A DNA stretch of 64,000 bases from Sequoia sempervirens (lineage: Eukaryota; Streptophyta; Pinopsida; Cupressales; Cupressaceae), in the NCBI GenBank assembly GCA_007258455.2, contig VDFB02018328.1, forward strand, positions 215,279-279,278. Direction: 5' to 3'. Each line of letters opens with the position of its first letter. Positions within the stretch are counted from its first letter, which is position 1. This document shows positions 33,752 through 46,640 of the stretch, one piece after another. The position numbers and the translations under genes were made by a program. A model generated the notes under the pieces. The model was not told the DNA's origin and did not search any database. It worked only from the letters and a program-made list of their open reading frames with translations.

Positions 33752-34376
33752 TTAGTTTTCAGAAATACCCCTTAGGTTAGTACAATATTGGAAGGGGTCG
33801 GGGTCCCCGTATATGGTTATTTCCATGTCGTCAAATGGAAACTTTAGGCATTGGTGATATGTGGACGGAATGGCTTTTAAGGCATGAATCCATGGACGAC
33901 TGAGCAAGATATTATATGGTTGTTCCAAATCCAGGACCTGGTAGGTTGTGTCCACAATGACTGGTCCCACTTTGATAGGGAGAGATATAATGCCACATGA
34001 AGAGCATTCTTCATCATCATATTGCTTTGATCACTATACTCTTTGTCGGGTCTACGCATGCATCAGAGAATCCTAGAGCCTTAACCAGTTTGAGGGAGCA
34101 TATGTTCAGTCCTGCTCCGCCATCTACTAAAGCTCGTCTGACTTTGTGCTTGTGGACAAAAGTTTCTATGTGCAATGCATCATTGTGGTTGGTTTTAGGT
34201 GATGAGTAATCTTGATTCGAGAAGGTGACGTGGTGAGGTGTAGTGAGGTATCCCACCATGGTTTCAAATTGATTGACATCAATCTCCTTGGGGACTGACA
34301 ACTCTTGTAGGGTTTTATCTAGGATATCTTTGTGCGCGGGAGAGATACGAAGTAGCTCAAGTATAGAGATTTGCAC
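33752..34376 (-). pseudogene. Element B protease (broken)
   Basis: 34376-34017 contains VRRALVDGGAGLNICSLKL with the retropepsin active-site D-G-G-A (D85), preceded by HKHKVRR and typical upstream residues. After a frameshift or stop, 33970-33752 carries DLEQPYNILLSRPWIHALKA, the conserved hydrophobic-hydrophobic-G/S-R-P-W segment of plant Ty3 proteases. It would mature the gag-pol polyprotein. Next downstream is the G-patch-like segment. Confidence 0.8.
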
Positions 34377-35207
34377 CGGTGTCTTGCCTAGCTGGTCAAT
34401 AAGGTTGAATTGATTTTTGGGTTGCCACTGCTTTATGGTCAGGACAGGTTTTGACTATTTAGCAGATGGGCCAAGTATGGTTATTTTGGGTTGTCTAGCA
34501 GGAGGCAGACCAGCTATCATGACCTTGCCATTGCGAGTAGTAGCATTACATTGTGGTGCTCTCTTGACTGTAATGGTATTGATGTATTCATCATCAGTTC
34601 GAATATTATTTATAATTGGTCCACCAGAATAGTCGTACTTGGCTCAAGTGAATTTGGCTTGATTATTGTTCATCTGTGGACTTGAAGTGGAAGCCTTATA
34701 AGAACCATGGTCCTACAGTGGATTCTTATGGATAGTATGATCTGAATTGGAGGTGAATTGTGATCCACCTACTTCAATGATGCGACTTTCAAAAAGATCT
34801 TGTATTAGGTTTTTCAATTGTCGATAGTTAGAGGTTGTATGTCCTTTTGCTCAATGGTACTTGCAAAATGCATTATCATTCCACCATGCTAGATTGAATT
34901 GTCTTGGTTCATACGGTTTTGGTTCTTGAAGTATGATGACCCCATTCTGGAGGCATTTCTTAAGGACTTCTTCAATGGGTTCACCCAAAGAAGTGTATGT
35001 GTGACCCCTAGGAAATTGTCTTGTCTGATGGTATTGTCCCTGATTAGTTTGACCGTTTTGATTGTTTGAAGGGACATTAGTAGGGGGTGTTGATGTTTTT
35101 GTTGGTTTGTGTTGTTGTTGAACCCCTTTTAGGGCCAGTACAAGACCTACAATGTTTGCAGTCTTGGTGTCAACAACACTGTCATTTGTAACATGTTTAT
35201 TTTTGAC

Positions 35208-36957
35208 CTAGTATTTATTCTTGTCAGTGGTTGGATTGGCATTCATGTTTTTGGGACCATATCTTAGTTCTCCCTTTGCAATAAGGGCTTTCTCAATCTG
35301 GACCCCTTTTTTGACTAAGTCTATGAAGTTTGTGTAACAATGTACTTGCAATGCATATTTTAGGGGCCCTAGAAGTGTTTGGACGAACATGTCAACCTTT
35401 TCCCTTTTGGGGATGTCAATGTGACATTGACTAGCGAGGCTTCTCCATTTTTGAAAGAATGGGATAAATGTCTTGCCAGCATCCTCTTGCGTGAGAGTGC
35501 ACAAGCTAGTGATAGACGATGTCTCTACAATTGGTTGCAAATTCGCGAACATGTTCAATGGGGTTTGTCTTGCCTCTGTATTTTGTGAAATTGGGTGACA
35601 CATATCCCGGAGGAAATGGAGGCATGTATAACCTCATGTTGAATGGGTATACATTTATATCATATGATATTTCCAATTTTTTTCCTAAAATGTATATGTT
35701 TTGGATATTTTTTTCTAAACCCATCAATCTTGTTTGGAAGGCATCCATAACAGGGTCATTTGTGTTTCCGTACGTTGTATTGCTTGGTACACCATAGGCT
35801 CCTATTTTTTGTGTGTGAATATTGGTGTATTGTGGTGGTATGGATTGTTGTGACATGTATGATGTGTGCAGATTGGCATGTTGTTAGTACTGAAAGTTAG
35901 GGTTGGGTGTATGTTGGTGAGTATGAACATGGGACGAGTAGGTTGGAATATGCCCCCCAGCCATGTGTGTCATTACCTAGGGGATATGATGACCATGAAC
36001 GTTATGATGTGTTAGTGATGCCATGGGTTGTGTTATTTGGCCACCTTGTGCGAATTGTTGGGTTTGCACAAGGGGAATGTTTGTATTTGTACCTTGGGAG
36101 GCAATGACATGTGACTATGTTGTCGTGTTAACGTGTTGTTGTTGTCCTTGGATAAAGATACGTCCTTTGCCTCCTCCCAAAGGAATTTGTGAAATACCAA
36201 TGAGTGGATATGTCAAAGGTGTACTCATGGTTGTAGATGTATATGTCAAGGGGAGATTGTTATGACTTGATGATGCCCCTGTTGCATTTACTGTTGTGGT
36301 ATAGAGAGGGTTTGAATAATTTTCCCACATTGTCGAGGAGCCAAAAGTGGTTCCAGTTGATTGTGACAATATCGTGGATGTGGTGGGCATTGTGGCTGAC
36401 TGTGATCCTCCAATGGATGTAGTATTTATTGTATTGGAGGTGTTTGGGATATTGGAGGTAGCATGCATTGTTGTTGTGGTGTCAAAGAAAGTATTGCTCA
36501 TAGTGTTTGGAGGTTGACCATTATTTGACATGTTATGTGCGTTGTGAACATTAGGGTTGGGAGATGTTGTTCTTAATGTGTTAATGTCGAATCCTTGTGG
36601 TAACTTACCTCCTTGACTCAAGAGTATGGCTAAGTATTTGTCTCTATCGTATAGGACCATTTGTTCGACGAATTGAGAGGCCTCTGGATCTTGTGCCACT
36701 ACCTCTAGGTTTTCCTCAAGTATTTGACCGTAATCATCTTTTCGTAAGAATGGTTTAAATGGATTGTTTGATGAGGATGGTGTTGTCGTGAGAGGTTGAT
36801 TGTTTGTATTGCCAAATGGATCGTCAAAAGTGTAATTTGGGTCATATGTGGGATTGTTAACAGTGGAAGTGGGGTCTTGTTGAAAGTTTGCCATTTGTCG
36901 TTGTTTTTGGAGTCTAGTTTCCACCATAAAATGAGATTGCTCAAATGAAAATGACAA
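35208..36957 (-). pseudogene. Element B gag (broken)
   Basis: 36957-36115 is an N-terminal region rich in Asn, Thr, Ser and Gln (MANFQQDPT start at 36894, then long low-complexity NT/ST runs). 35856-35506 continues with YMPPFPPGYVSPNFTKYRGK and NPIEHVREF. 35603-35208 holds the capsid-type core: FFQKWRSLASQCHIDIPKRE, VDMFVQTLLGPL and LVKKGVQIEKALI, matching plant Retrotrans_gag. A frameshift joins the last two pieces. The tail up to the protease (35200-34400) is interrupted, and no clean zinc knuckle was seen. Gag would form the particle shell and bind the RNA. Confidence 0.75.
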
Positions 36958-39047
36958 TTAAATGAAAGGATGACCCTATGCAAGATCTAAGTTCAAAATG
37001 ACGACTAGGATTACTAATGTTTTGGATTTTTGGGAATAGAATATGCAATGTCTAGACTTATAATGCAATTTAAGACAAGGGTACCTAAGCACTTCTAAGC
37101 TCAATCTTTGTTTTCAATTTCAGTTACTAGAGGAATTTGTTGAAAATGACAAGATGACAAGGTCTAAATGACTAGTGAGTTTTCCTAACTAGACTTTTGA
37201 GTTGGAAAATATCACAAAAGGGGACAATGACTGAAAGAGGGATTTGATAACTTAGTCCAAGAGAGCCTAGTTTCGAAAGCAATGACGTTGTAAAGTGTGC
37301 TAAGATTTGCATAATCCAAAGTATGCAAGATGTAAACCTAGGGACAAACTAATGCCTAATGTATGCACCTAAAAATAATGGAGGGTGAAACCTATGGCGA
37401 CGAATGCAAACTAATGGTCGAAACCTTGAGCAATTTCAAAATTAGTTTGTGACAGAATCCTTTGGAAACAATGTTTGACAAATGATTGACAAGGTGAACA
37501 CTTCAGATTTGACTTTATATGAAGTTTTTAATTGTGATAGGTGAATGTGTCATTTTAGGCTACGAATGCGTTGCGGTTTTGCGAATGCAGCTCAGTTTGA
37601 GCGAATGCGGCTCATGAAATGATAGATGCAACTGAGTTTGGCATATGCGACTTTGTAAGGTTCAGTTGCATTGTGATGCATGCATATGCGGCATTTGAAA
37701 TTTTGAATGTGGTTTAACAGAGCAATTGTGACTCAGAAACTCAAATGCGGTTTAACAAATGCGACACAGTTTGTGAAAAATGAGTTTTTTGTTGTTTTGA
37801 TGGAAAATTCAATATGTCTGATATTGAATGTTTTGTTCAGAACTATAAATGTGATGAATCCAGAAAGCACTGTGTTTTGAATGTAAGCAAGCGCACATCA
37901 GATAAGTACAATCCTAGGTTAGGCTAAGACAATATTCACTAGATTCCATGTGGGTTTCCCGAACCGCATATCTATAGCATGTGAATTCAGAAGCTTGGCT
38001 GCACGGGATCCCCCTTATAGTGCACTCTCTTCTCAGGCCAACCAAGCTTCCAACCCCCATGAAACTCCCATGGCAGATTGATCACCTCTACTACAATTTG
38101 CAAAAGTGTGGATGCCTTCACACCGACCGGTGCTGCAGTAGCAAATAGAAGGTTTTTGGCTTACTACACAAAGGTGTTTAATTCGAGACCCCCGTTTGAG
38201 TGGCCATACATGGGGCAAGAGATTAATCACCAATTAGGTGGCACTCTAGCCTGAAGAGGTTAAGCTCAATAGGGTTTAAGGGAGTACTACTCTATCTGTA
38301 TGACACATCCACACTCGTAATCTTAGGTTTTCCCTTAAGATTCACATTTATATACCGGTCAAGGTAGCTTGGCTTTAGCTCTGTTGCCAGTTTGAGTTGC
38401 GTTGGGTGATGAAATCCCCAGGTAGGACCAATTTCTAGAGTTAGTAACCGTTTCTCTTGCACCCAAGATCGCCCAAGAGCACAAGGGGAGAGGATACTTT
38501 GATATACCAAGTCATGAGGGTAAAAATAGATAAAAACGGGTCTGGTTTTCTGATCACCGAGTTTTCACAAGGTGAGAGCATACTCACCTACCATTTTGCA
38601 AACATGTTTAGACATAGTAAAAACACAAGTTCATTTTAATTGCACCAAAAGAAAATGTGTTTTATACTAAGAAAAAGACAAGCACATTGTTTTGATGTTC
38701 AGTCTTCAATGATCAAACCTGCAAGACCACACGTTAGTAGTTTTAATGTTTGCCTTCAACCCTTGAATAGTAACTGCTAAATACTACAAATCCTGATTAG
38801 TAACACTAAACCTATGCTAGGCAGAATACAAGAAAAAAAAAGAATAGAAAGAACACAAAAAATAGTAAACAGTAAAAAATATGAAAGCAAATCAAGAGAA
38901 AACGTTACTAGTCGAATGCGTCATGACAGAGCGATTGTGGTGTTGGGGTGTGTGAATGCGTCGCGACACATCAAATGTGTCACGATTTAAAAAAAATAGT
39001 TGCCTTGCTTTGTACCTATACCTCCATAGTACCTTCGAGTTCACCAA
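36958..39047 (-). other. Element B leader with primer-site region and motif array
   Basis: About 2.1 kb between 5' LTR and gag with no convincing frame. At the LTR edge the minus strand reads TTGGTGAACTCGAAGG, probably the primer-binding site (TGG start); the tRNA was not identified. At 37540-37760 and 38915-38990 lie many gcgaatgcg / caaatgcg words. Read in the element's sense direction they are GCATTTG/CGCATTCG motifs, related to the array ahead of the antisense gene. The leader may hold an intron or untranslated control region. Confidence 0.55.
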
Positions 39048-40275
39048 TGTAACTAAGGGTAAATTTTGGATTAGTTTATCAATCAATAAAGTATATAAAA
39101 TGAACCCAAAGACCTATCGAGTACAAAGGAAATTAAACAATAAAACAATTATACCTGTTTCTCAAATTTTCCATGATTACCTCCATAGTACCTTCTAGCT
39201 TGCTGGCTGATGCGTTTCCCTCAAATTCGACGTGTGAGCAACCTTTGAAGTCCTACACCAAGTTTTGAAGGATTTGATCAAAATCTAATGCCCATGCCTA
39301 AATGACTAAGAATGTCTATGCCTAAAATGTCTAAAACCTAATGAAATTTGCCAATAGTTGCTGCAATTGCTATGAAGGATCTAAGTGTGCAAGTGCGTAA
39401 GTATGCAAAGCATCTGGGTGTAATCGAGAAATGAGAGGAAAATAGCATTTTATAGAAAATTCCATTTTGAATGGACAGGTGAGATTGACTTCTGACTAAG
39501 ACCTAAAATGAGGCCCATATTAAATCTGAGAATCCCTAATTAGGGTTAGGGAAAAATCATTAATCGAGCGGTCAAGATGTCATCTCAGAGAATCGAATTG
39601 GCGGTGGAGAATAAATGAGGAAATTAATTTGAAAATGAAGAAGATAAAGACCAGATTGAAGATCAGTTTTGGAAGGATCAAGAACCTACCCGATCACTTG
39701 TCTTTTGGAGGAAAGTAACCAATTTGGAATTAAATTAATTCCAAATGTGAATTTTTTGAAATAATAAATAATCAATTTTTAGATTATTTACCAAAATGAG
39801 TTGATAGTTAAGAATGAGATGACATTTTAAATATTTTAATTTATTTAAAACGAGAGGAATATAAAATTTAGCAATTAAATAATTAAATTTAATTATTTAA
39901 TTTAGCAGGTAAGACTAATTAAATAAATTAATCAATTTATTTAATTATGACAATTAGTGACATATTAAATAAATAAATAAAACTTATTTATTTAATCATC
40001 AGGAAGAAATAAATGCAGAAAGGTAATTAAATAAATTAAGAAATATATTTAATTAAGGGAAGACCTAGATAATTAATGACGCATTTAATAAATAAATAAA
40101 ATTTATTCATTTAATAATCATGAAGAATGAAAGGACATGAATTAATTAAATAATTATGAATTATTTAATCAATAGTTGAATGTGGACCAAGGACATAATT
40201 AAATGTCACAATAATGCTAGAACGAAAGTGGTAAAAATGAAGCTTGCAAGCCTAGGTCATTTTTAGGTGTCTACA
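39048..40275 (-). repeat. Element B 5' LTR
   Basis: 1228 bp, tgtaactaag to gtgtctaca, near-identical to 21560-22810. The right edge abuts element A's protease gene with the duplicated ccttt at 40276-40280. Confidence 0.92.
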
Positions 40276-40499
40276 CCTTTTTCAAGGGGCTCATACTTAA
40301 GTTTCAAGGCATCAACCACTTGTTTTGGCATGACAATCGTGCTAGCCCCCAAATCAATCATATTATTATGCAAAAGCTTATCTCCCACAATAAGCGTTAA
40401 AAAGAAAGGTGTGGGCTTTGGCATGCTTGCCTCTTTCTCTTTTGCATTTCCTAGATCATTCACATAAGCTGTTGCTTTCAAAGCTTGAGGGGGTGGCAC
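40276..40499 (-). pseudogene. Element A protease, N-terminal part (cut by element B)
   Basis: The frame carries PTPFFLTLIVGDKLLHNNMI, DLGASTIVMPKQVVDALKL and YEPLEKG, with the retropepsin active site reading D-L-G-A-S (usual D-S/T-G-A). It stops being protease exactly where the element B LTR begins. The remainder lies 18.7 kb away at 21554 and is in frame after removal of B and one copy of ccttt. Upstream 40778-40578 belongs to the gag-protease linker. Confidence 0.8.
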
Positions 40500-42590
40500 A
40501 AATACTTTGTCTCCACTTTGGCTACATGATTGAGTTGTGTCCTCCTGCAGGATTTGTTCTTATTTCTTTAATGCTTCTCAAAGAAATTTATTTTGTTTAG
40601 GAATAGATATGACATCCCACAATGATACATTGGTAGGCACCTTCTTCAATTGTTCCACCACATTGAGCATTCTAACTAGTTGAGTCTTAGGCTTGTATGA
40701 CAATATTTCTCTAGTTTTTAGAAGAAAATGTTTTGTTGTGACTAGGCTTGGTGTCTTGTTCACCTCCTTCTCTGCCAACGATGGATTATGCAGCTACAGA
40801 AAAGGTCGGATGATGGGTGATGGAGCATGCTTTTCCTATGGGGGCAGTTGACATGGCTAAGAATGTTGTAGAGCTTGTTGCATGTATTCTCTTGTGAGCC
40901 TTCTTTTAGATCTTGTGTTGTAATCTAACTACACTTGTGGAGCACTAGTCGTCAAAGCTTCATTTGTGAATACTGCATCTTCTTCTTCCATCCATGAAAA
41001 TAGAGCTTGGTCGAGTGCAATATCTAGTTCTTACTCCAAGGAAATTCCTTGCATTTGTGCTCTGAAATGATCATTTTCCATTTTGGAAGATTCATATTCA
41101 TCCATATTCAAGAGCACTCCTTTGCTTCTTTGTTTCGCTATCCTCTGTTGCATATTCCCCCTTGGGAAATTTTAGGGCATATGGCTATCACTACATGGGA
41201 AGCACCATACATTTTCATCATTTGCCAAATTGTTCTAGCCTAGAATTAGCTCTTTACTCAGGTTGTCCTTGACCGTCTGTAGTGGCATGGTGATCGGAAC
41301 TATCTAATTTGTAGATGTCGTCTGTTGACTTCCTCCTCTGGAGAATCCTTGGTATGGATTCTATTGGTAAGATGACTTTCCTTTTCCATAGGCTTGCATA
41401 GTTTTCTTAGGAGGTGATGCTTTTTGTCATTTGATAATGACCAACTCATTAGCAAAATTCTGCTTTAGACTCTTCATGTCACTGATATCTGTCACAATTG
41501 AGGAAGAGATCGATGAGCTTGTTTGAGCGGCAGGATAGATTACATAGAATGTGACGTGGCCGACATCAATTGTATAGGGAAAGTACTTGGAGTAGCTTCT
41601 TCTTGAAGGCCACTGGAGATTTCTACAAATACTAGCATTGGAGGTTAGGGTGGAAGCTTCTTGACATCAATTAGACTATTCTCTACATGCACAACCACCT
41701 CATATGTGTAGCACAAGATATCCCCTCCCATGGGGGTTATCATAACTATGATGTTTGAATTGAGAGCCTTTAGATAGAAAATGAATGCCATCATAGCTTG
41801 GGGTCAAGCAGCCACGGGGATCCTTTGCTAGGTCTTATAAAACCTAGTGTTAAAATTGCTCATGGCCTCTTGCAGAGCTCTCTTGATGGTGATTAGTTGT
41901 TGCAGCAACAAAGAGCAGTCTCCTTTCTCTGAGAAGCGTTCGAACAACCGTTCTCTGAGTTGATCCCAGGAGATGATAGAGCTAGAGGCCAAAGATCGAT
42001 ATCAATCTTGGGCCTTTCCTTTGAAATAAGTAGCTAACAACCTCAAAGCAATATTATCCTTCATTATGTTATGCACCCTACATACCTCTTTATATCTTGA
42101 AGGTGTTCAGAAGGGGTTTTGAAGTATTCTCCAAAGAGTTTTGGAATGGCCTTGAGGGAATTAGTGGCTATGGCAGGCCATACATTTTGGGGTGTGGGTG
42201 GACATAGTGGACTACCTCTATCCCAAACTCAAGTTACAAAATTTCTAGGAGCAGTGAGAGGTACATGACCAATATAGAAAAGATTCCTATAAATCAGGTA
42301 TACAGGTATTCTAATTTGGAAGGTTGGGCCTTTGGGTGGAGTAGATAAGGCTCTGGTTATTGGGCTCTTACTTCTTTCTCTATTTCTCCTTACTGGTAAT
42401 AAAAAGTTTGTAAGTCTTCTCCTTCTAGGTACCGACACAGGTAACTAAGAGTATTGGAAGTGACCTCTTGAAGATTCTCTTGTTTGGACTCTAGGAATGT
42501 AACTTCTAGTGTCCTTCCTTAGCTTGATTTAAGAAATATTTTTGACTTCTAATCAAGCATTCAAAAAACTTCTTGTCCCACTAGGCATCC
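40500..42590 (-). pseudogene. Element A gag (broken)
   Basis: After the 5' LTR, a possible start ATG lies near 42588 (MPSGTRSFLNA). 42438-42229 is a basic N-terminal region (RRRRLTNFLLPVRRNRERSK). The capsid core at about 42070-41800 reads IALRLLATYFKGKAQD, ISWDQLRERLFERFSEKGDC and LLQQLITIKRALQEAMSNFN, a clear Retrotrans_gag domain with a stop at the Trp after KGKAQD. 41800-40780 is a degenerate linker; 40778-40578 (TREILSYKPKTQLVRMLN) leads to protease. Inactive. Confidence 0.75.
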
Positions 42591-42602
42591 CAAAAAAAGA
42601 AC

Positions 42603-44058
42603 TGTTGATCATCAAAGCTTGCACTTCTATGATAGTCTTATAGGAAATTCAATGAATGGGGGACTAAATTTCACTTCATTGAATACCTATGGGGTTTTTA
42701 TAGAAAGTCGACTCTTCTTTGGGGTTTGGAGAAAAGGGTAGAAGGAAATGTAAATATAAAAACATAAAAAATGGCAATACGCCAATGATTTTACAACATT
42801 TCAAACCTAACCATTCCTATGATTGATATAATTAGACACAGAACACCACAACCCTTCATTGTTGGAAAGAGAATGAATAACAAAGGCTAACAACAAGCAC
42901 AATGCAGAATTTCAAATCCTTTCATAGGTAGTGTTCATTAAGGTCCGATCAAACATAAAGATTTCTCAAGGTAACAAAAAATATTCAGAAATTGCATGAA
43001 ATCTCTCTCCTAATACAACATAATATGATAAAACAACAACCTTTCAGAAAAATAGAGAGTTCTAATGACATAATCTAGTTTTCACAAGTTATTATTCTAC
43101 TATACGAGCATAAAGCATAGAAATCAACTACTTCAACTATTCAAATTTAGCTTGCAAGACACAATGTTTCATTCAGAATGAAAACATAAAGAAAGAAAGC
43201 TTGATAAAGGCCATGCATAGTCTCAACAATTTCTTCTCAATAGTTCATGATTTAAATATCAAATGAACTTTAAAATAGAGGTTGGATGCTAGTCTGATAA
43301 TAGTTTAAGCCTTAAAATATATAACATGCCAGAGAAAAGTAGTTTTGCAACTTTACTCCTAAAAATAGTTCTTTATCCTAGAAAAACTAAAGCAAATTTT
43401 CCTTGACAAAGGAAACTGAAACTTGGAATCCAACCCTTTCATCTATCACCGCCTCCCTATTATAGCTGCAGAAAAAAAAATGCCACCACAACACAAAAGT
43501 AATCACTTCCAGGTCTTGGATTTTGATAGCACATGATTTGATTGTAGATCCTTGGTTAGGTCACAATAATATTTGCTCATCAATTCTCAGCAACTACATT
43601 AATGCTTTTTAGATATTAAGCAAAGATAGAGGTTTGTAAATGATCAAATCCTAGAAACACAACCTAGAAAAAAAGGTCCAGTTGACCAATCAATTCACCT
43701 AAAGGCACCGACTCAAAAATTCCATCCTGAAAACCAAGAAAAGAAAAAGGCCAACGAGTTTGAAAAACTCTCAAAAGATATCGCTTATAAGAAGCACAAT
43801 CTTCCCGCAACGAAGAGATGATGTGTCAAACAAGAAGAAACTTCCAAGCTCATGAATATAGCCCCTTAGAAAATCTCTGATGATCCAACATGCATCTCAA
43901 ATCTCTCCCAAAAGGAAGGCAAAAAATGAAAGTTGTGCAACCACCACGTGGCACATTGCACACCTTTATGATAACTCTACTCGAGTGCGGGCACATCCGA
44001 AACTAAAAACATTAAACAAGCCAAAAATCAAAATGATCCAAGGAAAAAATGCTTCACA
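42603..44058 (-). repeat. Element A 5' LTR
   Basis: About 1.46 kb, pair of 16418-17880. Outer end gcttcaca with target duplication aatac at 44059-44063. The adjoining interior on the minus strand (GTTCTTTTTTTGGGATGCC) should hold the primer site, but no tRNA was assigned. Confidence 0.85.
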
Positions 44059-45618
44059 AATACATAATGTCAAGCTCCATCATACTTCACATACACAGTG
44101 ATGAGATCCAACATTCATCACAATTACACAGTAATGAGCACCAAAATGTATCACAAAAACATAGTGACAAGCTCCAACCTGCATCACATACATAGTGAAA
44201 AGCTCCACATACATCGCATACATATGGTTGATTAACACATCACAATGGCTAACTAACTAACACATCACAATGGCTGACACACATGTCCATAATGCATCCT
44301 AGATAGAAACAATATCGATGCATTGTGCACTACACCACCAGTCCTATCCTTTCCTCCAGTCTTTTACACCATTGGACAAATGGGAAGAGGATTTGGTGCA
44401 TCCCATACTACACCGCAGGTCTGTCCTCAACCCCACATGGGTAGGTATACATTCTGACAAATGGTAAGGGGATTTGATGCATCCCATACTACACTGCAAG
44501 TCCATCCACAATCCCAAGGTTTTCCCCAAGTAGTGAACCTACCAAACCTAGTGGATTTCAACTTCAATTGCCTATAGGCCACCAACGACAAGTTTTTCCA
44601 CCTAGGAAGAAGTAGCTCCTGAAATATACCACCTTGTGACCTTAGTGGTAGTGTCAGCTATCTTCTTCACAATCCCAAGTAACACTTGGCATCAATCACT
44701 TCCATGCTTATCAGTGACATCCAGTTAACCCTCTCCATACATGGTTAGCATCAGATTATCATTACCTACACGGATGGGTCCCTACTTGTTCAATAGCTAT
44801 GGTTGTATCATAACCAGGGTAGCCCACTACCCTCACCTTTGTGAACCAGGTGAATGTTGAATAATCCCTTTTTAGTGTCCCAGACATCAGTCATTGGCAT
44901 AGTCCAATGATTACCTATCATTGCTCAAATATCCTAGAGGTTCACTCTTGGGCGGGTCATACATAACATGAGCCACAATCAAAATCAATAGATACACGGG
45001 CCTATACATAAAGAATTCTAGATATGGAGTTAAATTACACAGACACATAAGAGGTACATGGAACCAACACATGATGGAATCTACCCAACATTGATGAACT
45101 TTACCTAGCATATACATATAATCAAACATCCATTATAAAGTAATTAAATCCCTTTATTATGTTTAAGAGAAGCCTATTATGTATTAAATAGAAGTTATTA
45201 AATTCCCTTAACTTGATCATACCCATTCGATACCCATTTTAGCCTCTGCTGAAGCTTATGGTGGAGGAAAGGTCAAACCATTGAGGAACAATCCCAACAT
45301 ATGGGAGTTATCCCCCCTACTCCCCTTAGACCCCCCTACAAACTTGAGGTCACAGGGACATTCTTCACCCAAGGACCACCTATGTTTTCACTTCCAAATG
45401 GATCAAAGTCACACATAGTCTCTCAAGGATACCTATTCACCAGGTTCCCACAACCCAAGGTTTCATCAATTTTTCTCTTCCATTATTAATGCTTATCAAC
45501 AATCAGGAAAACCTATATAATTTAACAACCCATATGATAACTCCTTCCTTTAAGGATATTAAACTTGACCAACTTGAATGTCCTTAGGTTAGTCTTCTTA
45601 ACATAGGGGTTAGTCTTA
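44059..45618 (-). repeat. Element C 5' LTR, segment 2
   Basis: Middle piece of the split LTR between elements A and F. From 44136 on it is collinear with 10770-12254, including the duplicated sub-unit with gatgcatcccatactacacc. It ends with tagtctta (45611-45618), the left copy of the element F target duplication. Confidence 0.8.
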
Positions 45619-46640
45619 GCAGACATGTAAAATGACTTGATTGATATTGGATATTTGATTCTGATCAACTAATATTGTTTCTTCTAAAAAATCATCTCAA
45701 TTTGATCAATTAATTGAATAATCAACATTATTTAATTAAAATCAACACATTCAACTATTAATCAAATAATTAAAATTATTGATTAATTTACCTTTCTTCT
45801 AACTAATTTTCATTAGATTTAATTAAATCAAATCATTTAATTAAATCCCCCTATGTCTTCGTATTTGATTAAAATCAATTAAATCAAATACCCCAAACCC
45901 CCTACCCATTGATATGCCAAGTTGACACATCAACATGCAGGTAAGATGTAATTGCCTCACCTCTCCTAAAAAATTCAATCAATAGCTAAACTGATTACCT
46001 TCCAAGGTCTTTGATGTTGGTTCATAACGCTACTATTTCACTAAGTGGTCAATATAGCTATAATGTGCAAGGGGCTTGTTGGTAAGAGGATGCAAACTGA
46101 ATATTATAAATAAATCTAAAATCAAGGTTTTAAATAAACTGAAAAAGGATAAATCAAAGCTTTAGGACAGTAAATTATGAATATAAACCTATTTAAATCT
46201 AGACATGTACTTCAACGATGAGTGTTTTCTCAACCAACCAAAACCATAACATGTTGCAATATATAGCATAAACTACACTACTGCATACATCCATAGTGCA
46301 ATATACAATCACCATAACCATTCATTAAACTTTATTTCAAAACTCAAAACACATCAACTCAGTGATTAGATTAACAGATCAATAGACACAAATAGATCTA
46401 ACTCATAGACAACTCAATGAAATAGTTTGAAACTTAGATTCTCCTATTGATATTGCATCAAATAAGAATCATTTGTTCACAAAAAAATCCACGGGCACAC
46501 GCATTACCATAAGTCATTGACATCATCACTTAACTACAAAATTTTGAAAATAAACTGATTGCATGAAACTGTAAGAAAAGTACCAAAGTATCTTGCTTAA
46601 AAACTTGAAAAATTAACTAGTAACTATCACTATTGTCTTT
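45619..46640. other. Element F left flank, no gene
   Basis: AT-rich, with repeated attaattaaatcaaat-type words (45690-45900) and no recognisable coding sequence. By orientation this is the region downstream of the element F gene. Confidence 0.5.

Larger units (their letters stand above)
21560..40275 (-). mobile_element. Element B: Tat-type Ty3 retrotransposon, about 18.7 kb, with antisense gene
   Basis: LTRs at 21560-22810 and 39048-40275 are very similar, start tgtaactaag, end gtgtct(a/g)ca, and are flanked by the duplication ccttt (21555-21559 and 40276-40280). On the minus strand: 5' LTR, 2-kb leader, gag, protease, G-patch-like segment, RT, native RNase H, second RNase H, integrase, then a 6-kb region between pol and the 3' LTR. 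That region holds several repeat arrays and an antisense PMD-type gene. Dual RNase H, length and an antisense extra frame fit the Tat lineage (Ogre/Retand-like). The element sits inside the protease gene of element A. Most genes carry stops or frameshifts. Confidence 0.92.
16418..44058 (-). mobile_element. Element A: Ty3-type retrotransposon interrupted by element B
   Basis: Matching LTRs at 16418-17880 and 42603-44058 are flanked by the 5-bp target duplication aatac (16413-16417 and 44059-44063). On the minus strand the order is 5' LTR, gag, protease (cut by B), a second RNase H-like domain, RT, native RNase H, integrase, 3' LTR. Removing B restores the protease frame. The genes contain many stops, so A is inactive. 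The two LTRs differ at many positions, indicating an insertion clearly older than B. Confidence 0.85.
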
